DNA from: Priestia filamentosa
GTDB lineage: Bacteria > Bacillota > Bacilli > Bacillales > Bacillaceae_H
DNA: 64,000 nt
NCBI RefSeq assembly: GCF_900177535.1
Contig: NZ_FXAJ01000009.1
Coordinates: forward strand, 27,707 to 91,706
Direction: 5' to 3'
Below, one piece after another: positions 14,952 to 25,942 of the stretch. The notes under the pieces are model-generated. The model was not told the origin of the DNA. It worked only from the letters and a program-made list of their open reading frames with translations, and searched no databases. Positions within the stretch are counted from its first letter, which is position 1. The number at the start of each line of letters is the position of its first letter. The position numbers and the translations under genes were made by a program.

Positions 14952-16243
14952 TGTTTCAGACAATCTCCAATTTGATGCGCGTAGGTGAAATTAGAAATAA
15001 AATTCTTTTCACCTTGCTAATGCTTGTAATTTTTCGAATCGGAACTTTCATTCCAGTTCCAAATGTAAATACTGATGTTTTGAAAGTGCAAGATCAGCTA
15101 AATGTATTTGGAGTACTAAATACATTTGGCGGTGGTGCACTTCAAAATTTCTCTATTTTAGCAATGGGTATTATGCCATACATCACAGCATCCATCATCG
15201 TACAGCTGTTGCAGATGGATGTTGTTCCTAAGTTTACAGAGTGGTCAAAACAAGGTGAAGTTGGACGTCGTAAATTAGCTCAATTTACTCGTTACTTAAC
15301 AATTGTTTTAGGTCTTGTTCAAGCTGTTGGAATGTCCATCGGCTTTAACAATATGGCTCAAGGCCAACTTATTCAGAACCCAGGAGCAATGACATACGCT
15401 GTTATTGCGATCATTTTGACTGCAGGAACAGCCTTTTTAATGTGGCTTGGTGAGCAGATCACAGCAAAAGGCGTTGGTAATGGAGTTTCTATTATCATTT
15501 TTGCAGGTATGGTAGCAGGTATTCCAAATACATTGAACCAAATTTATGCGCAGCAATTTGAAGATGTTGGCGATCAGCTTTTCTTGCGTATTGCAACAAT
15601 GGTATTACTAGCAGTAGTCGTATTGGCTATCATTGTGGGAGTTATCTTCTTCCAACAAGCGCTTCGTAAAATTCCGATTCAATATGCAAAACGTCTAGCT
15701 GGCCGTAATCAAGTTGGAGGACAATCAACGCATTTACCGTTAAAGGTTAACGCGGCGGGTGTTATTCCAGTTATTTTTGCGGTTTCATTTATCATTACGC
15801 CACCAACGATTGCATCGTTTTTCGGCTCAAATGATGTAACAGAATGGATTCAAAAAACATTTGATTATACACAGCCTATTGGCATGAGCGTTTACGTAGC
15901 CCTAATTGTAGCATTTACTTACTTCTACACTTTTGTTCAAGTAAACCCAGAACAAGTGGCAGAGAACTTACAAAAGCAAGGCGGTTATATTCCAGGCATT
16001 CGTCCAGGAAAGAACACGCAAGAATTTATTACAAAGGTGTTGTATCGCTTAACAATAGTTGGTGCACTTTTCCTTTCAATAATTGCGATTTTACCAACCC
16101 TGTTTATTAAGTTTGCTGACTTACCTTCTTCTGCTCAAATTGGTGGTACTGGATTGTTGATCATTGTCGGGGTTGCCCTTGAAACAATGAAACAACTAGA
16201 AAGTCAGCTCGTTAAACGTCATTACAAAGGCTTTATTAAATAA
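14951..16243 (+). CDS. secY: Protein translocase subunit SecY
   Basis: SecY (430 residues) forms the channel of the Sec translocon in the cytoplasmic membrane. About ten hydrophobic segments are visible. Family motifs include FGGGALQNFSILAMGIMPYI near the plug and EQITAKGVGNGVSIIIFAG. The cytosolic loop KRLAGRNQVGGQSTHLPLKV contacts SecA and the ribosome. The protein begins [18 protein letters not shown]. It lies between rplO and adk. Confidence 0.98.
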   Translation: MFQTISNLMRVGEIRNKILFTLLMLVIFRIGTFIPVPNVNTDVLKVQDQLNVFGVLNTFGGGALQNFSILAMGIMPYITASIIVQLLQMDVVPKFTEWSKQGEVGRRKLAQFTRYLTIVLGLVQAVGMSIGFNNMAQGQLIQNPGAMTYAVIAIILTAGTAFLMWLGEQITAKGVGNGVSIIIFAGMVAGIPNTLNQIYAQQFEDVGDQLFLRIATMVLLAVVVLAIIVGVIFFQQALRKIPIQYAKRLAGRNQVGGQSTHLPLKVNAAGVIPVIFAVSFIITPPTIASFFGSNDVTEWIQKTFDYTQPIGMSVYVALIVAFTYFYTFVQVNPEQVAENLQKQGGYIPGIRPGKNTQEFITKVLYRLTIVGALFLSIIAILPTLFIKFADLPSSAQIGGTGLLIIVGVALETMKQLESQLVKRHYKGFIK

Positions 16244-16280
16244 AAAGAGTTGTAAAACTCTTATATAGAGAAGAGACTGA

Positions 16281-17689
<1,409 letters not shown>

Positions 17690-17694
17690 ATATA

Positions 17695-17879
17695 GAACAG
17701 GTCTCTATCGTTAACCCTAGACAGTTGTAGTCATAGTCAACAAGATTGTTAGTCCATGTTGTCTGATTCGTTACAAAAATGGCAAAGCTGTACGTGAAAA
17801 CGTAGTTTGCCTTGTATTGGATGATTACGTTTCTCCGAATGTTCAGAACAGGTTAGTAAATTTTGTTACATTAGAATAA
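17695..17879 (+). pseudogene. Decayed KOW-domain RNA-binding protein gene (ybzG-like)
   Basis: Bacillus genomes usually carry a small KOW-domain gene between map and infA. Here the gap holds its traces. One frame (17695-17724) reads EQVSIVNPRQ, like the family's GQIV start region, and then meets a stop. Another frame is open from 17727 to a TAA at 17877-17879. It starts VVIVNKIV, like the family's (Y)SVVIKIV, and later reads [12 protein letters not shown], close to the DYISPEVQNSL segment of homologues. No start codon with a ribosome-binding site is present, and a frameshift separates the two parts. The usual VTNGKLRFA-like C-terminus is missing. I base the call on remembered family consensus, so it needs an alignment. 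Confidence 0.6.
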
Positions 17880-17917
17880 CTGCCTTGTTGCTGGGGCAAA
17901 GAAAGGAGAGCAATTGT

Positions 17918-18136
17918 ATGGCGAAAGACGATGTAATTGAAGTAGAAGGTACCGTGATTGAGACTTTACCAAATGCAATGTTCAAGGTAGAATTAGAAAA
18001 TGGTCATACAGTGCTAGCTCATGTTTCTGGTAAAATTCGCATGCATTTCATTCGTATTTTACCTGGTGATAAAGTTACTGTTGAGCTATCACCATATGAT
18101 CTAACTCGTGGAAGAATCACGTATCGTTTCAAATAA
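17918..18136 (+). CDS. infA: Translation initiation factor IF-1
   Basis: IF-1 (72 residues) is an OB-fold protein that blocks the A site during initiation. [20 protein letters not shown] and [19 protein letters not shown] are the family sequence. The ATG at 17918 follows GAAAGGAGAG; an in-frame ATG at 17885 would add a non-homologous 11-residue extension. Confidence 0.98.
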   Translation: MAKDDVIEVEGTVIETLPNAMFKVELENGHTVLAHVSGKIRMHFIRILPGDKVTVELSPYDLTRGRITYRFK

Positions 18137-18169
18137 ACTATGCACTCCGTATTACTAAGGAGGTAATAA

Positions 18170-18286
<117 letters not shown>

Positions 18287-18310
18287 TTCTCAAGGAGGTG
18301 CACTTTTCTT

Positions 18311-18676
18311 ATGGCACGTATTGCAGGTGTAGATATCCCTCGTGATAAGCGCGTAGTTATCTCAATGACTTACGTTTTCGGAATCGGTAAAGTAACAGCT
18401 CAAAAAATCTTAGCTGAAGCTGGCGTTTCTGAAGATACTCGCGTTCGCGATCTAACAGAAGATGAATTAAATAAAATTCGTGAAATTGTTGACGGATATA
18501 AAGTAGAAGGAGATCTTCGTCGTGAAGTTTCTCTAAACATCAAACGTCTAATCGAAATTGGTTCTTACCGTGGTCTTCGCCACCGTCGTAGCTTACCAGT
18601 TCGTGGTCAACATACTAAAAACAATGCTCGTACACGTAAAGGTCCACGTCGTACAGTAGCTAACAAAAAGAAATAA
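18311..18676 (+). CDS. rpsM: 30S ribosomal protein S13
   Basis: S13 (121 residues) forms intersubunit bridges and touches P-site tRNA with its basic tail. [20 protein letters not shown] and [20 protein letters not shown] are conserved. It has an AAGGAGGTG ribosome-binding site and is followed by rpsK. Confidence 0.98.
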   Translation: MARIAGVDIPRDKRVVISMTYVFGIGKVTAQKILAEAGVSEDTRVRDLTEDELNKIREIVDGYKVEGDLRREVSLNIKRLIEIGSYRGLRHRRSLPVRGQHTKNNARTRKGPRRTVANKKK

Positions 18677-18683
18677 TAAGTAA

Positions 18684-19088
<405 letters not shown>

Positions 19089-19098
19089 TTAATTCATC

Positions 19099-19127
19099 TG
19101 TATATATTTCATTTTATCGTCTATAAT
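19099..19127 (+). promoter_or_regulatory. Possible promoter upstream of rpoA
   Basis: TATAAT at 19122-19127 is a consensus -10. The hexamer 17 bp upstream, TGTATA, is a poor -35. It could give rpoA-rplQ a second transcript. Confidence 0.4.
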
Positions 19128-19197
19128 GGGATATGATACAGATTTTTTTCCGGTCAAATGTTGTGCACATTCGGGAACTGTCTAAGAGGGAATTTCG

Positions 19198-19228
19198 GTT
19201 AGATCATTTAGGATCTAAATGATCTAAC
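19198..19228 (+). repeat. Perfect 14-bp hairpin in the rpoA leader
   Basis: GTTAGATCATTTAG (19198-19211) and CTAAATGATCTAAC (19215-19228) are exact reverse complements around a GAT loop. The stem ends about 20 bases before the rpoA ribosome-binding site. No T-run follows, so it is not an ordinary terminator. Confidence 0.8.
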
Positions 19229-19262
19229 TGGGGTTTCGACGTTTTGAAGGAGGGTTTAATAA

Positions 19263-20207
19263 ATGATAGAGATTGAAAAGCCAAAAATCGAAACGGTAGA
19301 AATCAGCGATGATGGAAAGTTCGGTAAGTTCGTCGTCGAACCACTTGAGCGTGGATATGGTACTACTTTGGGTAACTCCTTACGTCGTATCCTATTATCC
19401 TCTCTCCCTGGTGCTGCTGTAACATCTATTCAAATCGATGGTGTTTTACATGAGTTCTCAACAATTCCTGGAGTTGTTGAAGACGTAACAAACATCATTT
19501 TAAATGTGAAGAAGCTTGCATTAAAAATCTACTCTGATGAAGAGAAGACGTTAGAAATTGATGTTCAAGGCAAAGGTGTTGTAACTGCTGCTGACATTCA
19601 AGGAGATAGTGATGTTGAGATCTTAAATCCAGATCTTCATATTGCAACACTTGAAACAGATGCACAGTTCCGCATGCGTCTAACAGCTCAAACAGGTCGT
19701 GGTTATGATGCTGCGGTTGAGAACAAGCATGAAGATCAACCAATTGGTGTAATTCCAATTGATTCAATCTACACGCCTGTTACGCGCGTCTCTTACTATG
19801 TTGAAAATACACGCGTTGGTCAAATGACAAACTTCGATAAGCTTACGCTTGATGTTTGGACTGACGGTAGTATTGAGCCTGAAAAAGCTGTAGCACTAGG
19901 TGCTAAAATCCTAACAGAGCATTTAAACATCTTTGTTGGATTAACAGATGAGGCACAAAAAGCAGAGATTATGGTTGAAAAAGAAGAAGATCAAAAAGAG
20001 AAAGTTCTTGAAATGACGATTGAAGAACTTGACCTTTCTGTACGTTCTTACAACTGCTTAAAACGTGCTGGCATCAACACAGTACAAGAGCTTGCGAATA
20101 AAACAGAAGAAGATATGATGAAAGTACGTAACTTAGGACGTAAATCTCTTGAAGAAGTGAAAGCTAAACTTGAAGAGCTTGGTCTTGGACTACGTAAAGA
20201 CGATTGA
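19263..20207 (+). CDS. rpoA: RNA polymerase subunit alpha
   Basis: Alpha (314 residues) nucleates RNA polymerase assembly. The N-terminal domain carries [20 protein letters not shown] and the dimer interface. The C-terminal domain (about residues 245-310) has [20 protein letters not shown] and [15 protein letters not shown], which bind UP elements and activators. Start [12 protein letters not shown] follows GAAGGAGGG. Confidence 0.98.
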   Translation: MIEIEKPKIETVEISDDGKFGKFVVEPLERGYGTTLGNSLRRILLSSLPGAAVTSIQIDGVLHEFSTIPGVVEDVTNIILNVKKLALKIYSDEEKTLEIDVQGKGVVTAADIQGDSDVEILNPDLHIATLETDAQFRMRLTAQTGRGYDAAVENKHEDQPIGVIPIDSIYTPVTRVSYYVENTRVGQMTNFDKLTLDVWTDGSIEPEKAVALGAKILTEHLNIFVGLTDEAQKAEIMVEKEEDQKEKVLEMTIEELDLSVRSYNCLKRAGINTVQELANKTEEDMMKVRNLGRKSLEEVKAKLEELGLGLRKDD

Positions 20208-20243
20208 TAGATAGCGAATTAGTAACGAAGGAGGGAAATACTC

Positions 20244-20606
20244 ATGGGATATCAAAAATTAGGTCGTACAAGTGCACAACGTAAGGCACTTCTTCGCGAT
20301 TTAGCAACTGACTTAATCATCAGTGAGCGCATTGAAACAACAGAACCAAAAGCAAAAGAACTTAAGTCTGTTGTAGAAAAACTAATCACTCTTGGTAAAC
20401 GTGGAGATCTACATGCTCGCCGTCAAGCTGCAGCATACATCCGCCACGAAGTAGCAAACGAAGAGACTGGTCAAGACGCTGTTCAAAAACTTTTCAGCGA
20501 CGTGGCTACTCGTTATGCTGACCGTCAAGGTGGCTACACTCGTATTATGAAACTTGGACCTCGTCGTGGTGACGGTGCTCCAATGGCTATCATCGAGTTA
20601 GTTTAA
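20244..20606 (+). CDS. rplQ: 50S ribosomal protein L17
   Basis: L17 (120 residues) lies near the exit tunnel. [20 protein letters not shown] and the C-terminal [19 protein letters not shown] are conserved. It ends the alpha operon, followed by an intrinsic terminator and the ECF transporter genes. Confidence 0.98.
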   Translation: MGYQKLGRTSAQRKALLRDLATDLIISERIETTEPKAKELKSVVEKLITLGKRGDLHARRQAAAYIRHEVANEETGQDAVQKLFSDVATRYADRQGGYTRIMKLGPRRGDGAPMAIIELV

Positions 20607-20688
20607 TATATGAAGTTCTTAGGGCGTATGGATTCTCTTCTTTTTTAAAGAAAGTGTCTGACGCCCATTTGAACAATATAGGTGCTAC

Positions 20689-20733
20689 AAGGGCGTGACA
20701 GTTATTCTCAACTGCTCAATGCCCTTTTTTTAT
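20689..20733 (+). terminator. Intrinsic terminator after rplQ
   Basis: AAGGGC and GCCCTT pair at the base, and CAGTT and AACTG pair inside, followed by a run of T. A preceding GGGCGT/ACGCCC pair (about 20622-20676) could form a competing hairpin. Confidence 0.8.
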
Positions 20734-20781
20734 ATGTTGAAACGAATTAGCCTAGAGGAGCATAGTAGAGGGGGGCTGTAT

Positions 20782-21621
20782 ATGTCAAACTCAGTCATAG
20801 AAGTGAAAGACTTGTATTTTCGGTATGAAGAAGATGGACCTTATGTGCTAAACAACTTATCTCTTAATGTTTATAAGGGAGAATGGCTTGCAATTGCAGG
20901 ACATAATGGCTCAGGGAAATCAACGCTTGCTAAAATTTTAAACGGTCTCATTCTACCTGAACAAGGTTCTGTGAAAGTAGCAGATCTTATGCTTACAGAA
21001 GATTCTGTATGGGATGTACGTCGCCATATTGGAATGGTATTTCAAAATCCTGATAATCAATTTGTAGGTTCAACGGTTGAAGACGACGTTGCTTTTGGGT
21101 TAGAGAATAATGGCTTTCCGTATGAAGAGATGAGAAAAAGAGTAGGGGAAGCAATTGAAGTTGTTGGAATGAAAGGGTTCGAGCAGTATGAGCCACATCG
21201 TCTATCTGGTGGGCAGAAGCAGCGTATTGGTATTGCTGGTGTTGTCGCAATGGCACCTGATGTTATCCTTTTAGATGAAGCAACATCAATGCTTGATCCA
21301 AAAGGACGTAGTGAAGTTCTCGAAACCATTCGTTTGTTAAAAAATCAACGCAATCTAACGATTATCTCCATTACCCATGACCTCAATGAAGTAGCGAAAG
21401 CTGATAGAGCAATTGTCCTCAATAAAGGAGAACTTTTTGCAACTGGGACACCTGCAGAGATTTTTGAACTTGGCAGCAAATTGACTGAGATTGGCCTTGA
21501 TTTTCCATTTGCTAGTCAAATTAGTCATGTTCTGAGGGACAAAGGAATTTCTTTAGAACATATTCATTTAACAACGGACAACTTAGTGGAGGAACTATGG
21601 AGATTATATTCAAAAATGTAG
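20782..21621 (+). CDS. ecfA1: ECF transporter ATPase EcfA1
   Basis: EcfA1 (279 residues, formerly CbiO/YbxA) is one of two ATPases of the energy-coupling module shared by vitamin S-components. Walker A is GHNGSGKST, the signature LSGGQKQR and Walker B VILLDEATSMLDP; the His of the switch is in ITHDLNE. I take the ATG at 20782 (MSNSVIEVKDLYF), which follows GAGGGGGG; an in-frame ATG at 20695 lies inside the rplQ terminator. The 3' end overlaps ecfA2 by 25 bases. Confidence 0.96.
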   Translation: MSNSVIEVKDLYFRYEEDGPYVLNNLSLNVYKGEWLAIAGHNGSGKSTLAKILNGLILPEQGSVKVADLMLTEDSVWDVRRHIGMVFQNPDNQFVGSTVEDDVAFGLENNGFPYEEMRKRVGEAIEVVGMKGFEQYEPHRLSGGQKQRIGIAGVVAMAPDVILLDEATSMLDPKGRSEVLETIRLLKNQRNLTIISITHDLNEVAKADRAIVLNKGELFATGTPAEIFELGSKLTEIGLDFPFASQISHVLRDKGISLEHIHLTTDNLVEELWRLYSKM

Positions 21622-22469
21622 AACATCGTTATCAGCTTAAAACACCTTTTGAACGATTAGCATTAGAAGATGTATCGCTATCCATTCCCTCTGGTCAGTT
21701 CGTATCGTTAATCGGTCATACAGGATCTGGTAAGTCAACAGTTATCCAGCATTTGAATGCCCTTTTAAAGCCAACTAAAGGGAGTATCCAAATAGGAGAT
21801 CGTACAATTGAAAGTGGTAAGAAAGAAAAGCATTTAAAAGAAATTCGTAAACGCGTTGGCGTTGTCTTTCAGTTTCCTGAACATCAGCTTTTTGATGAGA
21901 TTGTTGAAAAAGATATTTGTTTTGGTCCGATGAACTTTGGGGTTTCAGAAGAGGAAGCGAAAAAAAGGGCAAATGAGCTTGCTACAATAGTTGGTTTGCC
22001 AAAGGAAGTTCTGCAGAAATCACCGTTTGATTTAAGCGGTGGACAGATGCGCCGTGTGGCAATTGCAGGAATTTTAGCAATGGAACCGCAAGTGCTTGTT
22101 CTTGATGAGCCAACAGCAGGACTTGATCCAAGAGGACGTAATGAGATTATGAATTTGATCTCCTCTTTAAATAAAGAACAAGGATTAACGATTGTATTTG
22201 TAACGCACAGTATGGAAGATGCAGCACAATATGCAGATCGCATTATTGTAATGGATAAAGGGAAAGTTTCAATGAGTGGAACACCAAAGGAAATCTTTAA
22301 GCAACATGAAAAGCTTAAAGAGATTGGACTAGATATCCCAGAGCCTCTGCAGTTCATATTGGATCTAGAACAGCGTTTGGGCGTTTCCCTTAGTCATGAG
22401 GCTATTACATTTAAAAAGGCCGTAGAAGAGGTCACAAAGCTTTTTGGAGGACAAGCTCATGATGAATAA
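21597..22469 (+). CDS. ecfA2: ECF transporter ATPase EcfA2
   Basis: EcfA2 (290 residues, formerly YbaE) is the second ATPase of the energy-coupling module. Walker A is GHTGSGKST, the signature LSGGQMRR and Walker B VLVLDEPTAGLDP. It starts inside ecfA1 with a GGAGG ribosome-binding site and overlaps ecfT by 11 bases, so the three subunits are probably made in coupled fashion. Confidence 0.96.
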   Translation: MEIIFKNVEHRYQLKTPFERLALEDVSLSIPSGQFVSLIGHTGSGKSTVIQHLNALLKPTKGSIQIGDRTIESGKKEKHLKEIRKRVGVVFQFPEHQLFDEIVEKDICFGPMNFGVSEEEAKKRANELATIVGLPKEVLQKSPFDLSGGQMRRVAIAGILAMEPQVLVLDEPTAGLDPRGRNEIMNLISSLNKEQGLTIVFVTHSMEDAAQYADRIIVMDKGKVSMSGTPKEIFKQHEKLKEIGLDIPEPLQFILDLEQRLGVSLSHEAITFKKAVEEVTKLFGGQAHDE

Positions 22470-23256
22470 TATGATTATTGGTCAGTATGTTCCAGGAGAT
22501 TCTTTTATTCATCGTATGGACCCTCGTGCAAAGCTTATTATTGTTTTTTTATATGTAGCTGTTATTTTTCTTGCGAATAATATTGTAAGCTACAGCATTA
22601 TTGGTTTGTTTGCTATTTTATCAGTACTTATAAGTCGAGTTCCAATTTATTTCATTATTAAAGGACTAAAGCCAATATTGTTTATTATTATATTCACCTT
22701 TCTCCTTCATATTTTTATGACGAGAGAAGGAGAAGTAATCGCGAACATTGGTTTTCTAAAGATCTATGAAGGCGGAGTTATTCAAGGGATTTATATTTCG
22801 CTTCGGTTCTTATTCTTAATTTTACTTACAACCCTGTTAACTCTTACAACGACACCAATTGAGGTAACAGATGGCATGGAGACACTTTTACATCCATTAA
22901 AAAAAGTCCGTTTCCCTGTTCATGAATTAGCACTTATGATGTCTATTTCGCTTCGTTTCATTCCCACTTTGATGGATGAAACAGACAAAATCTTGAAGGC
23001 TCAAACAGCACGGGGAGTAGACTTTTCGAGCGGGCCTCTTAAAGATCGTCTAAAGGCCGTTGTGCCACTCTTAATTCCGCTTTTTATTAGCGCTTTTAAA
23101 CGTGCAGAAGAGCTAGCAACAGCTATGGAAGCAAGAGGATATCAAGGTGGAGAAGGACGGACAAAGTATCGTCAGCTTAGCTGGGGGTCTATTGATACTA
23201 TGGCTCTTGTCATATTTGTTATTGTTGCTGCTGCTCTATTTATCGTAAGAGTCTAG
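22459..23256 (+). CDS. ecfT: ECF transporter transmembrane subunit EcfT
   Basis: EcfT (265 residues, formerly YbaF) is the membrane scaffold joining the two ATPases to vitamin-specific S-components. Several hydrophobic helices occupy the first half. The two coupling motifs appear as KAQTARGVDF and AMEARGYQGG, with the family's A-R-G triplets. The ATG at 22459 is 8 bases from GGAGG and gives the B. subtilis length. Confidence 0.96.
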   Translation: MMNNMIIGQYVPGDSFIHRMDPRAKLIIVFLYVAVIFLANNIVSYSIIGLFAILSVLISRVPIYFIIKGLKPILFIIIFTFLLHIFMTREGEVIANIGFLKIYEGGVIQGIYISLRFLFLILLTTLLTLTTTPIEVTDGMETLLHPLKKVRFPVHELALMMSISLRFIPTLMDETDKILKAQTARGVDFSSGPLKDRLKAVVPLLIPLFISAFKRAEELATAMEARGYQGGEGRTKYRQLSWGSIDTMALVIFVIVAAALFIVRV

Positions 23257-23268
23257 GAGATGTGAGAG

Positions 23269-24012
23269 ATGCGAAGAATTCAATGTACTGTAGCATATGA
23301 CGGAACACTTTTTTCAGGTTATCAAATTCAGCCTAATGCCCGTACTGTGCAAGAAGAGATTGAAAAAGCCCTTACCCGTCTCCATGGAGGTAAGGAAGTG
23401 AAAATCCATGCCTCAGGACGTACAGATGCCTCTGTCCATGCTAAAGGGCAAGTGTTTCACTTTGATACTACAAGTACTATCAGTGTAAGCCAGCTTAAGC
23501 GAGGAGCTAATGCACTCTTGCCAGAAGATATTGTGGTAGTTGATACAAAGGAAACGGCAGAAGATTTTCATGCTCGTTTTAGCGTGAAAAAGAAGGAATA
23601 CCGTTACAAAGTGCTTTGCAGCAAAAGTCGTGATGTGTTCTTAAGGCATTACATGCATCATGTTCCATACGAGTTAGATCGTAAGGTGATGAAGGAAGCT
23701 ATAAAGGGCATAATTGGTACACATGATTTCACGAGTTTTTGTTCAGCGAAGACGGAGATAGAAGATAAAGTGAGAACAATCTATGAAGCGGAAATTATTG
23801 AAGAAGGAGACGTGCTTACATTTAGATTTGTGGGAAACGGATTTCTTTATAATATGGTTCGAATTTTAGTGGGAACACTTCTTGATCTTGGTAACGGAAA
23901 AAGTTTTACAAAAGATATTTCAGGGATGCTAGAGGCGAAAAATCGCACTTTAACAGGCAAAACTGCACCTGGACATGGGCTATACTTGTGGAAAGTTTAC
24001 TATGACAACTAA
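23269..24012 (+). CDS. truA: tRNA pseudouridine(38-40) synthase
   Basis: TruA (247 residues) makes pseudouridine at positions 38-40 of the tRNA anticodon arm. The catalytic Asp is in [34 protein letters not shown] and the C-terminal [14 protein letters not shown] match the family. It follows ecfT by 12 bases, the same order as in B. subtilis. Confidence 0.97.
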   Translation: MRRIQCTVAYDGTLFSGYQIQPNARTVQEEIEKALTRLHGGKEVKIHASGRTDASVHAKGQVFHFDTTSTISVSQLKRGANALLPEDIVVVDTKETAEDFHARFSVKKKEYRYKVLCSKSRDVFLRHYMHHVPYELDRKVMKEAIKGIIGTHDFTSFCSAKTEIEDKVRTIYEAEIIEEGDVLTFRFVGNGFLYNMVRILVGTLLDLGNGKSFTKDISGMLEAKNRTLTGKTAPGHGLYLWKVYYDN

Positions 24013-24030
24013 ACCTGGTGTAACATCCTC

Positions 24031-24059
24031 TTGACATTGGGAATACAACAGGCTAATAT
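24031..24059 (+). promoter_or_regulatory. SigA promoter of rplM-rpsI
   Basis: TTGACA (24031-24036), a 17-bp spacer and TAATAT (24054-24059), just after truA and upstream of the L13 leader hairpin. Confidence 0.8.
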
Positions 24060-24074
24060 AACATATGTATGTAA

Positions 24075-24116
24075 TTTTAAACCCACGATTAGCCCCGGAA
24101 ATTAATCGTGTTTAAA
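24075..24116 (+). ncRNA. L13 leader: autoregulatory-type hairpin upstream of rplM
   Basis: TTTTAAAC and CACGATTA pair with TAATCGTG and GTTTAAAA around a conserved-looking GCCCCGGAAAT loop region. The position, between the rplM promoter and start codon, matches the L13 ribosomal leader described for Bacillus and other low-GC Gram-positives. It is presumably bound by L13. The match is from memory and needs a covariance search. Confidence 0.75.
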
Positions 24117-24155
24117 ATAAAACGTTCGAAAGTTGAAATTCTAGGAGGGTAAAAC

Positions 24156-24593
24156 ATGCGTACAACTTATATGGCGAAAGCAAGTGAAGTAGAGCGCAAA
24201 TGGCTTGTAATTGACGCAGAAGGTAAAACTTTAGGTCGTCTTGCTAGCGAAGTTGCTTCTATTCTACGCGGGAAACATAAACCAACTTACACACCACACG
24301 TTGATACTGGTGATCATGTAATCATTCTTAATGCAGCAAAAATCGAATTAACAGGTAAAAAATTGACTGACAAGATTTACTACCGTCACAGCCAACATCC
24401 AGGCGGACTTAAATCTCGCACGGCTCTTGAAATGCGTACTAACTATTCAGAGAAAATGCTTGAACTAGCAATCCGTGGAATGCTTCCAAAAGGTAGCTTA
24501 GGTCGTCAAATGTTTAAGAAATTACATGTGTTTGCAGGAGACACTCATCCACATGAAGCACAAAAACCAGAAGTTTATGAACTTCGCGGATAA
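24156..24593 (+). CDS. rplM: 50S ribosomal protein L13
   Basis: L13 (145 residues) is an early 50S assembly protein. [40 protein letters not shown] and [15 protein letters not shown] are conserved. It is transcribed from its own promoter through a structured leader and is followed 20 bases later by rpsI. Confidence 0.98.
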   Translation: MRTTYMAKASEVERKWLVIDAEGKTLGRLASEVASILRGKHKPTYTPHVDTGDHVIILNAAKIELTGKKLTDKIYYRHSQHPGGLKSRTALEMRTNYSEKMLELAIRGMLPKGSLGRQMFKKLHVFAGDTHPHEAQKPEVYELRG

Positions 24594-24613
24594 TACGTAA
24601 GGAGGGAATTATA

Positions 24614-25006
24614 TTGGCACAGGTACAATATTACGGAACAGGTCGTCGTAAAAGCTCTGTTGCTCGCGTACGTCTAGTACCAGGTAACGGAAACATCGTT
24701 GTTAACGGTCGTGAAATCGAGAACTATCTTTCATCTGCAGCACTAAGAGAAGTTGTAAAACAACCTCTTGCTGCAACAGAAACTCTTGGGAACTATGATG
24801 TATTAGTAAACGTAAACGGTGGAGGATTCACTGGTCAAGCTGGAGCAATCCGCCACGGTATCGCTCGTGCACTATTACAAGCAGACCCAGAATATCGTGC
24901 AACACTAAAACCTGAAGGTCTATTAACTCGTGACGCTCGTATGAAAGAACGTAAAAAATACGGTCTTAAAGGCGCTCGTCGTGCACCTCAGTTCTCAAAA
25001 CGTTAA
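24614..25006 (+). CDS. rpsI: 30S ribosomal protein S9
   Basis: S9 (130 residues) reaches the P-site tRNA with its C-terminal tail, ending in FSKR. It starts at TTG (24614) after AAGGAGG, giving [19 protein letters not shown]. The last 65 or so bases of the gene, with the terminator, are repeated imperfectly at 31,937-32,056. The copy here is intact and functional, the distant one is a fragment. Confidence 0.98.
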   Translation: MAQVQYYGTGRRKSSVARVRLVPGNGNIVVNGREIENYLSSAALREVVKQPLAATETLGNYDVLVNVNGGGFTGQAGAIRHGIARALLQADPEYRATLKPEGLLTRDARMKERKKYGLKGARRAPQFSKR

Positions 25007-25070
25007 TATTTCTTATATATCAACGTTTTACAACCCTTTCTCGGATTTTCGGGAAAGGGTTTTTTATTTA
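24941..25070 (+). repeat. Left copy of a direct repeat: rpsI 3' end plus terminator
   Basis: This stretch matches 31,937-32,056. Within the coding part, AAGAACGTAAAAA, TCTTAAAGGCG and the 24 bases GTGCACCTC...CGTTAAT (ATGCACCTC... in the other copy) are nearly identical, with one 1-base gap and a few substitutions. The similarity continues through ACGTTTT and the ACCCTTTCTCGGAT terminator stem. It marks the left end of the TOMM island. Confidence 0.85.
25032..25066 (+). terminator. Intrinsic terminator of rplM-rpsI
   Basis: AACCCTTTC and GAAAGGGTT form the stem, followed by a T-rich run. It lies 25 bases after rpsI. Confidence 0.88.
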
Positions 25071-25094
25071 TTTATTTAGATATAAAATAAATAC

Positions 25095-25383
25095 CTAATT
25101 TAAGAAATTAGGGTTTTTGCTGTTGTTATCTTTTGATTTGATAAAAAGAGAATATAATTCCTCACCATGTTCAATAAGTTCTCCAACGTTGGAATTAGTT
25201 GCTTCTAGTATTTTATCTAATGTATTAAATTGAATCCCCATTATTTTCACCATTTGCAATAAGGCTCAAAGCATTCTGAGAGATTCCTGTAATCTCATGC
25301 AATTCAGTCATAGTCATACCTTTTGTTTCAACAGTTGTTTCAGATAATAATACTTTTAATGTATTTTTTAATAGAAATTTTAC
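25095..25383 (-). pseudogene. Frameshifted XRE-family HTH regulator
   Basis: Read on the minus strand, one frame gives LKNTLKVLLSETTVETKGMT, then MTELHEITGISQNALSLIAN, the classic small Cro/CI-type helix-turn-helix. It hits a stop right after GDSI. A one-base shift near 25,236-25,246 restores GIQFNTLDKILEATNSNVG and runs on to a stop at 25,095. No clear start codon is present at the 5' end. The protein would have been about 85-95 residues, like YozG/YdcN-type regulators. A small hairpin overlaps its stop codon. It lies just inside the rpsI repeat. Confidence 0.7.
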
Positions 25384-25439
25384 GTAATAAAACAAGGAAA
25401 AAAACGTACTTCACAGCTACAAAGGAACTTTTATTTAAC

Positions 25440-25652
25440 ATGGAAGAGTCAAACTTTACTGAGAAGGATATTAGCACGGTGGAAACGAGTATTTTATCAA
25501 GTGTAGAGGCTTCAACCGTCATTATCATTTCAGTCACTTGGTTCGATACGAGGCTCCAAAGCATCCAATGGTTTGGTGAAATGATTATGCTTATATTTAT
25601 CACGGGGCTGTCGATTGGAGAAAATAAAGTCGCTGATAAAGGTAAGTGTTGA
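25440..25652 (+). pseudogene. C-terminal fragment resembling an EamA/DMT transporter
   Basis: This frame of 70 codons reads ISTVETSILSSVEASTVI and then DTRLQSIQWFGEMIMLIF. This resembles the last repeat of EamA-type drug/metabolite transporters (A-S-ILS-LEP... followed by ...-QWIG-LI). The conserved Pro after the Glu is replaced, and the preceding eight or nine membrane helices are absent. A terminator follows at 25,696. I read it as the surviving 3' end of a deleted transporter gene. A short genuine membrane peptide is the alternative. Confidence 0.4.
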
Positions 25653-25695
25653 GTATATAAATGTCCAAAAATAATACACTAGTTCTGATGATTCA

Positions 25696-25718
25696 GCCGC
25701 CGATTCAGGCGGTTTTTT
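25696..25718 (+). terminator. Intrinsic terminator upstream of the TOMM precursor
   Basis: GCCGCC and GGCGG form a compact stem around GATTCA, followed by TTTTTT. It closes the transcription unit of the transporter fragment. Confidence 0.75.
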
Positions 25719-25780
25719 GTTTTTATAATCGTCCTGTTTGCGTTTTGAACGTTTTTTTCCGGTTCCATTAAATTAGGCTT

Positions 25781-25809
25781 TTGTATCAGTAACAATACCC
25801 ATCTATTGT
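25781..25809 (+). promoter_or_regulatory. Weak candidate promoter for the TOMM precursor
   Basis: TTGTAT (25781-25786), a 17-bp spacer and TATTGT (25804-25809). Each box has one or two mismatches, and about 130 bases separate it from the precursor start. The rest of 25,719-25,942 is AT-rich with no gene. Confidence 0.3.
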
Positions 25810-25942
25810 ACATAGTTTGTTGAAGAGTATTCGAAATATGTAATGTATTCATTTAGTATACAGTTTTTTTTCGATTTAACTCGACTGTTTTCATTTCAAG
25901 TTTCTGGCACCCTTTGTTAATTTATTTGAGGAGGAAAAGAAA

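Noticed and set aside
25340..25603. Minus-strand ORF of 87 codons beside the XRE remnant
   Set aside because: Its frame differs from that of the HTH remnant, and the translation has no recognisable family or ribosome-binding site.
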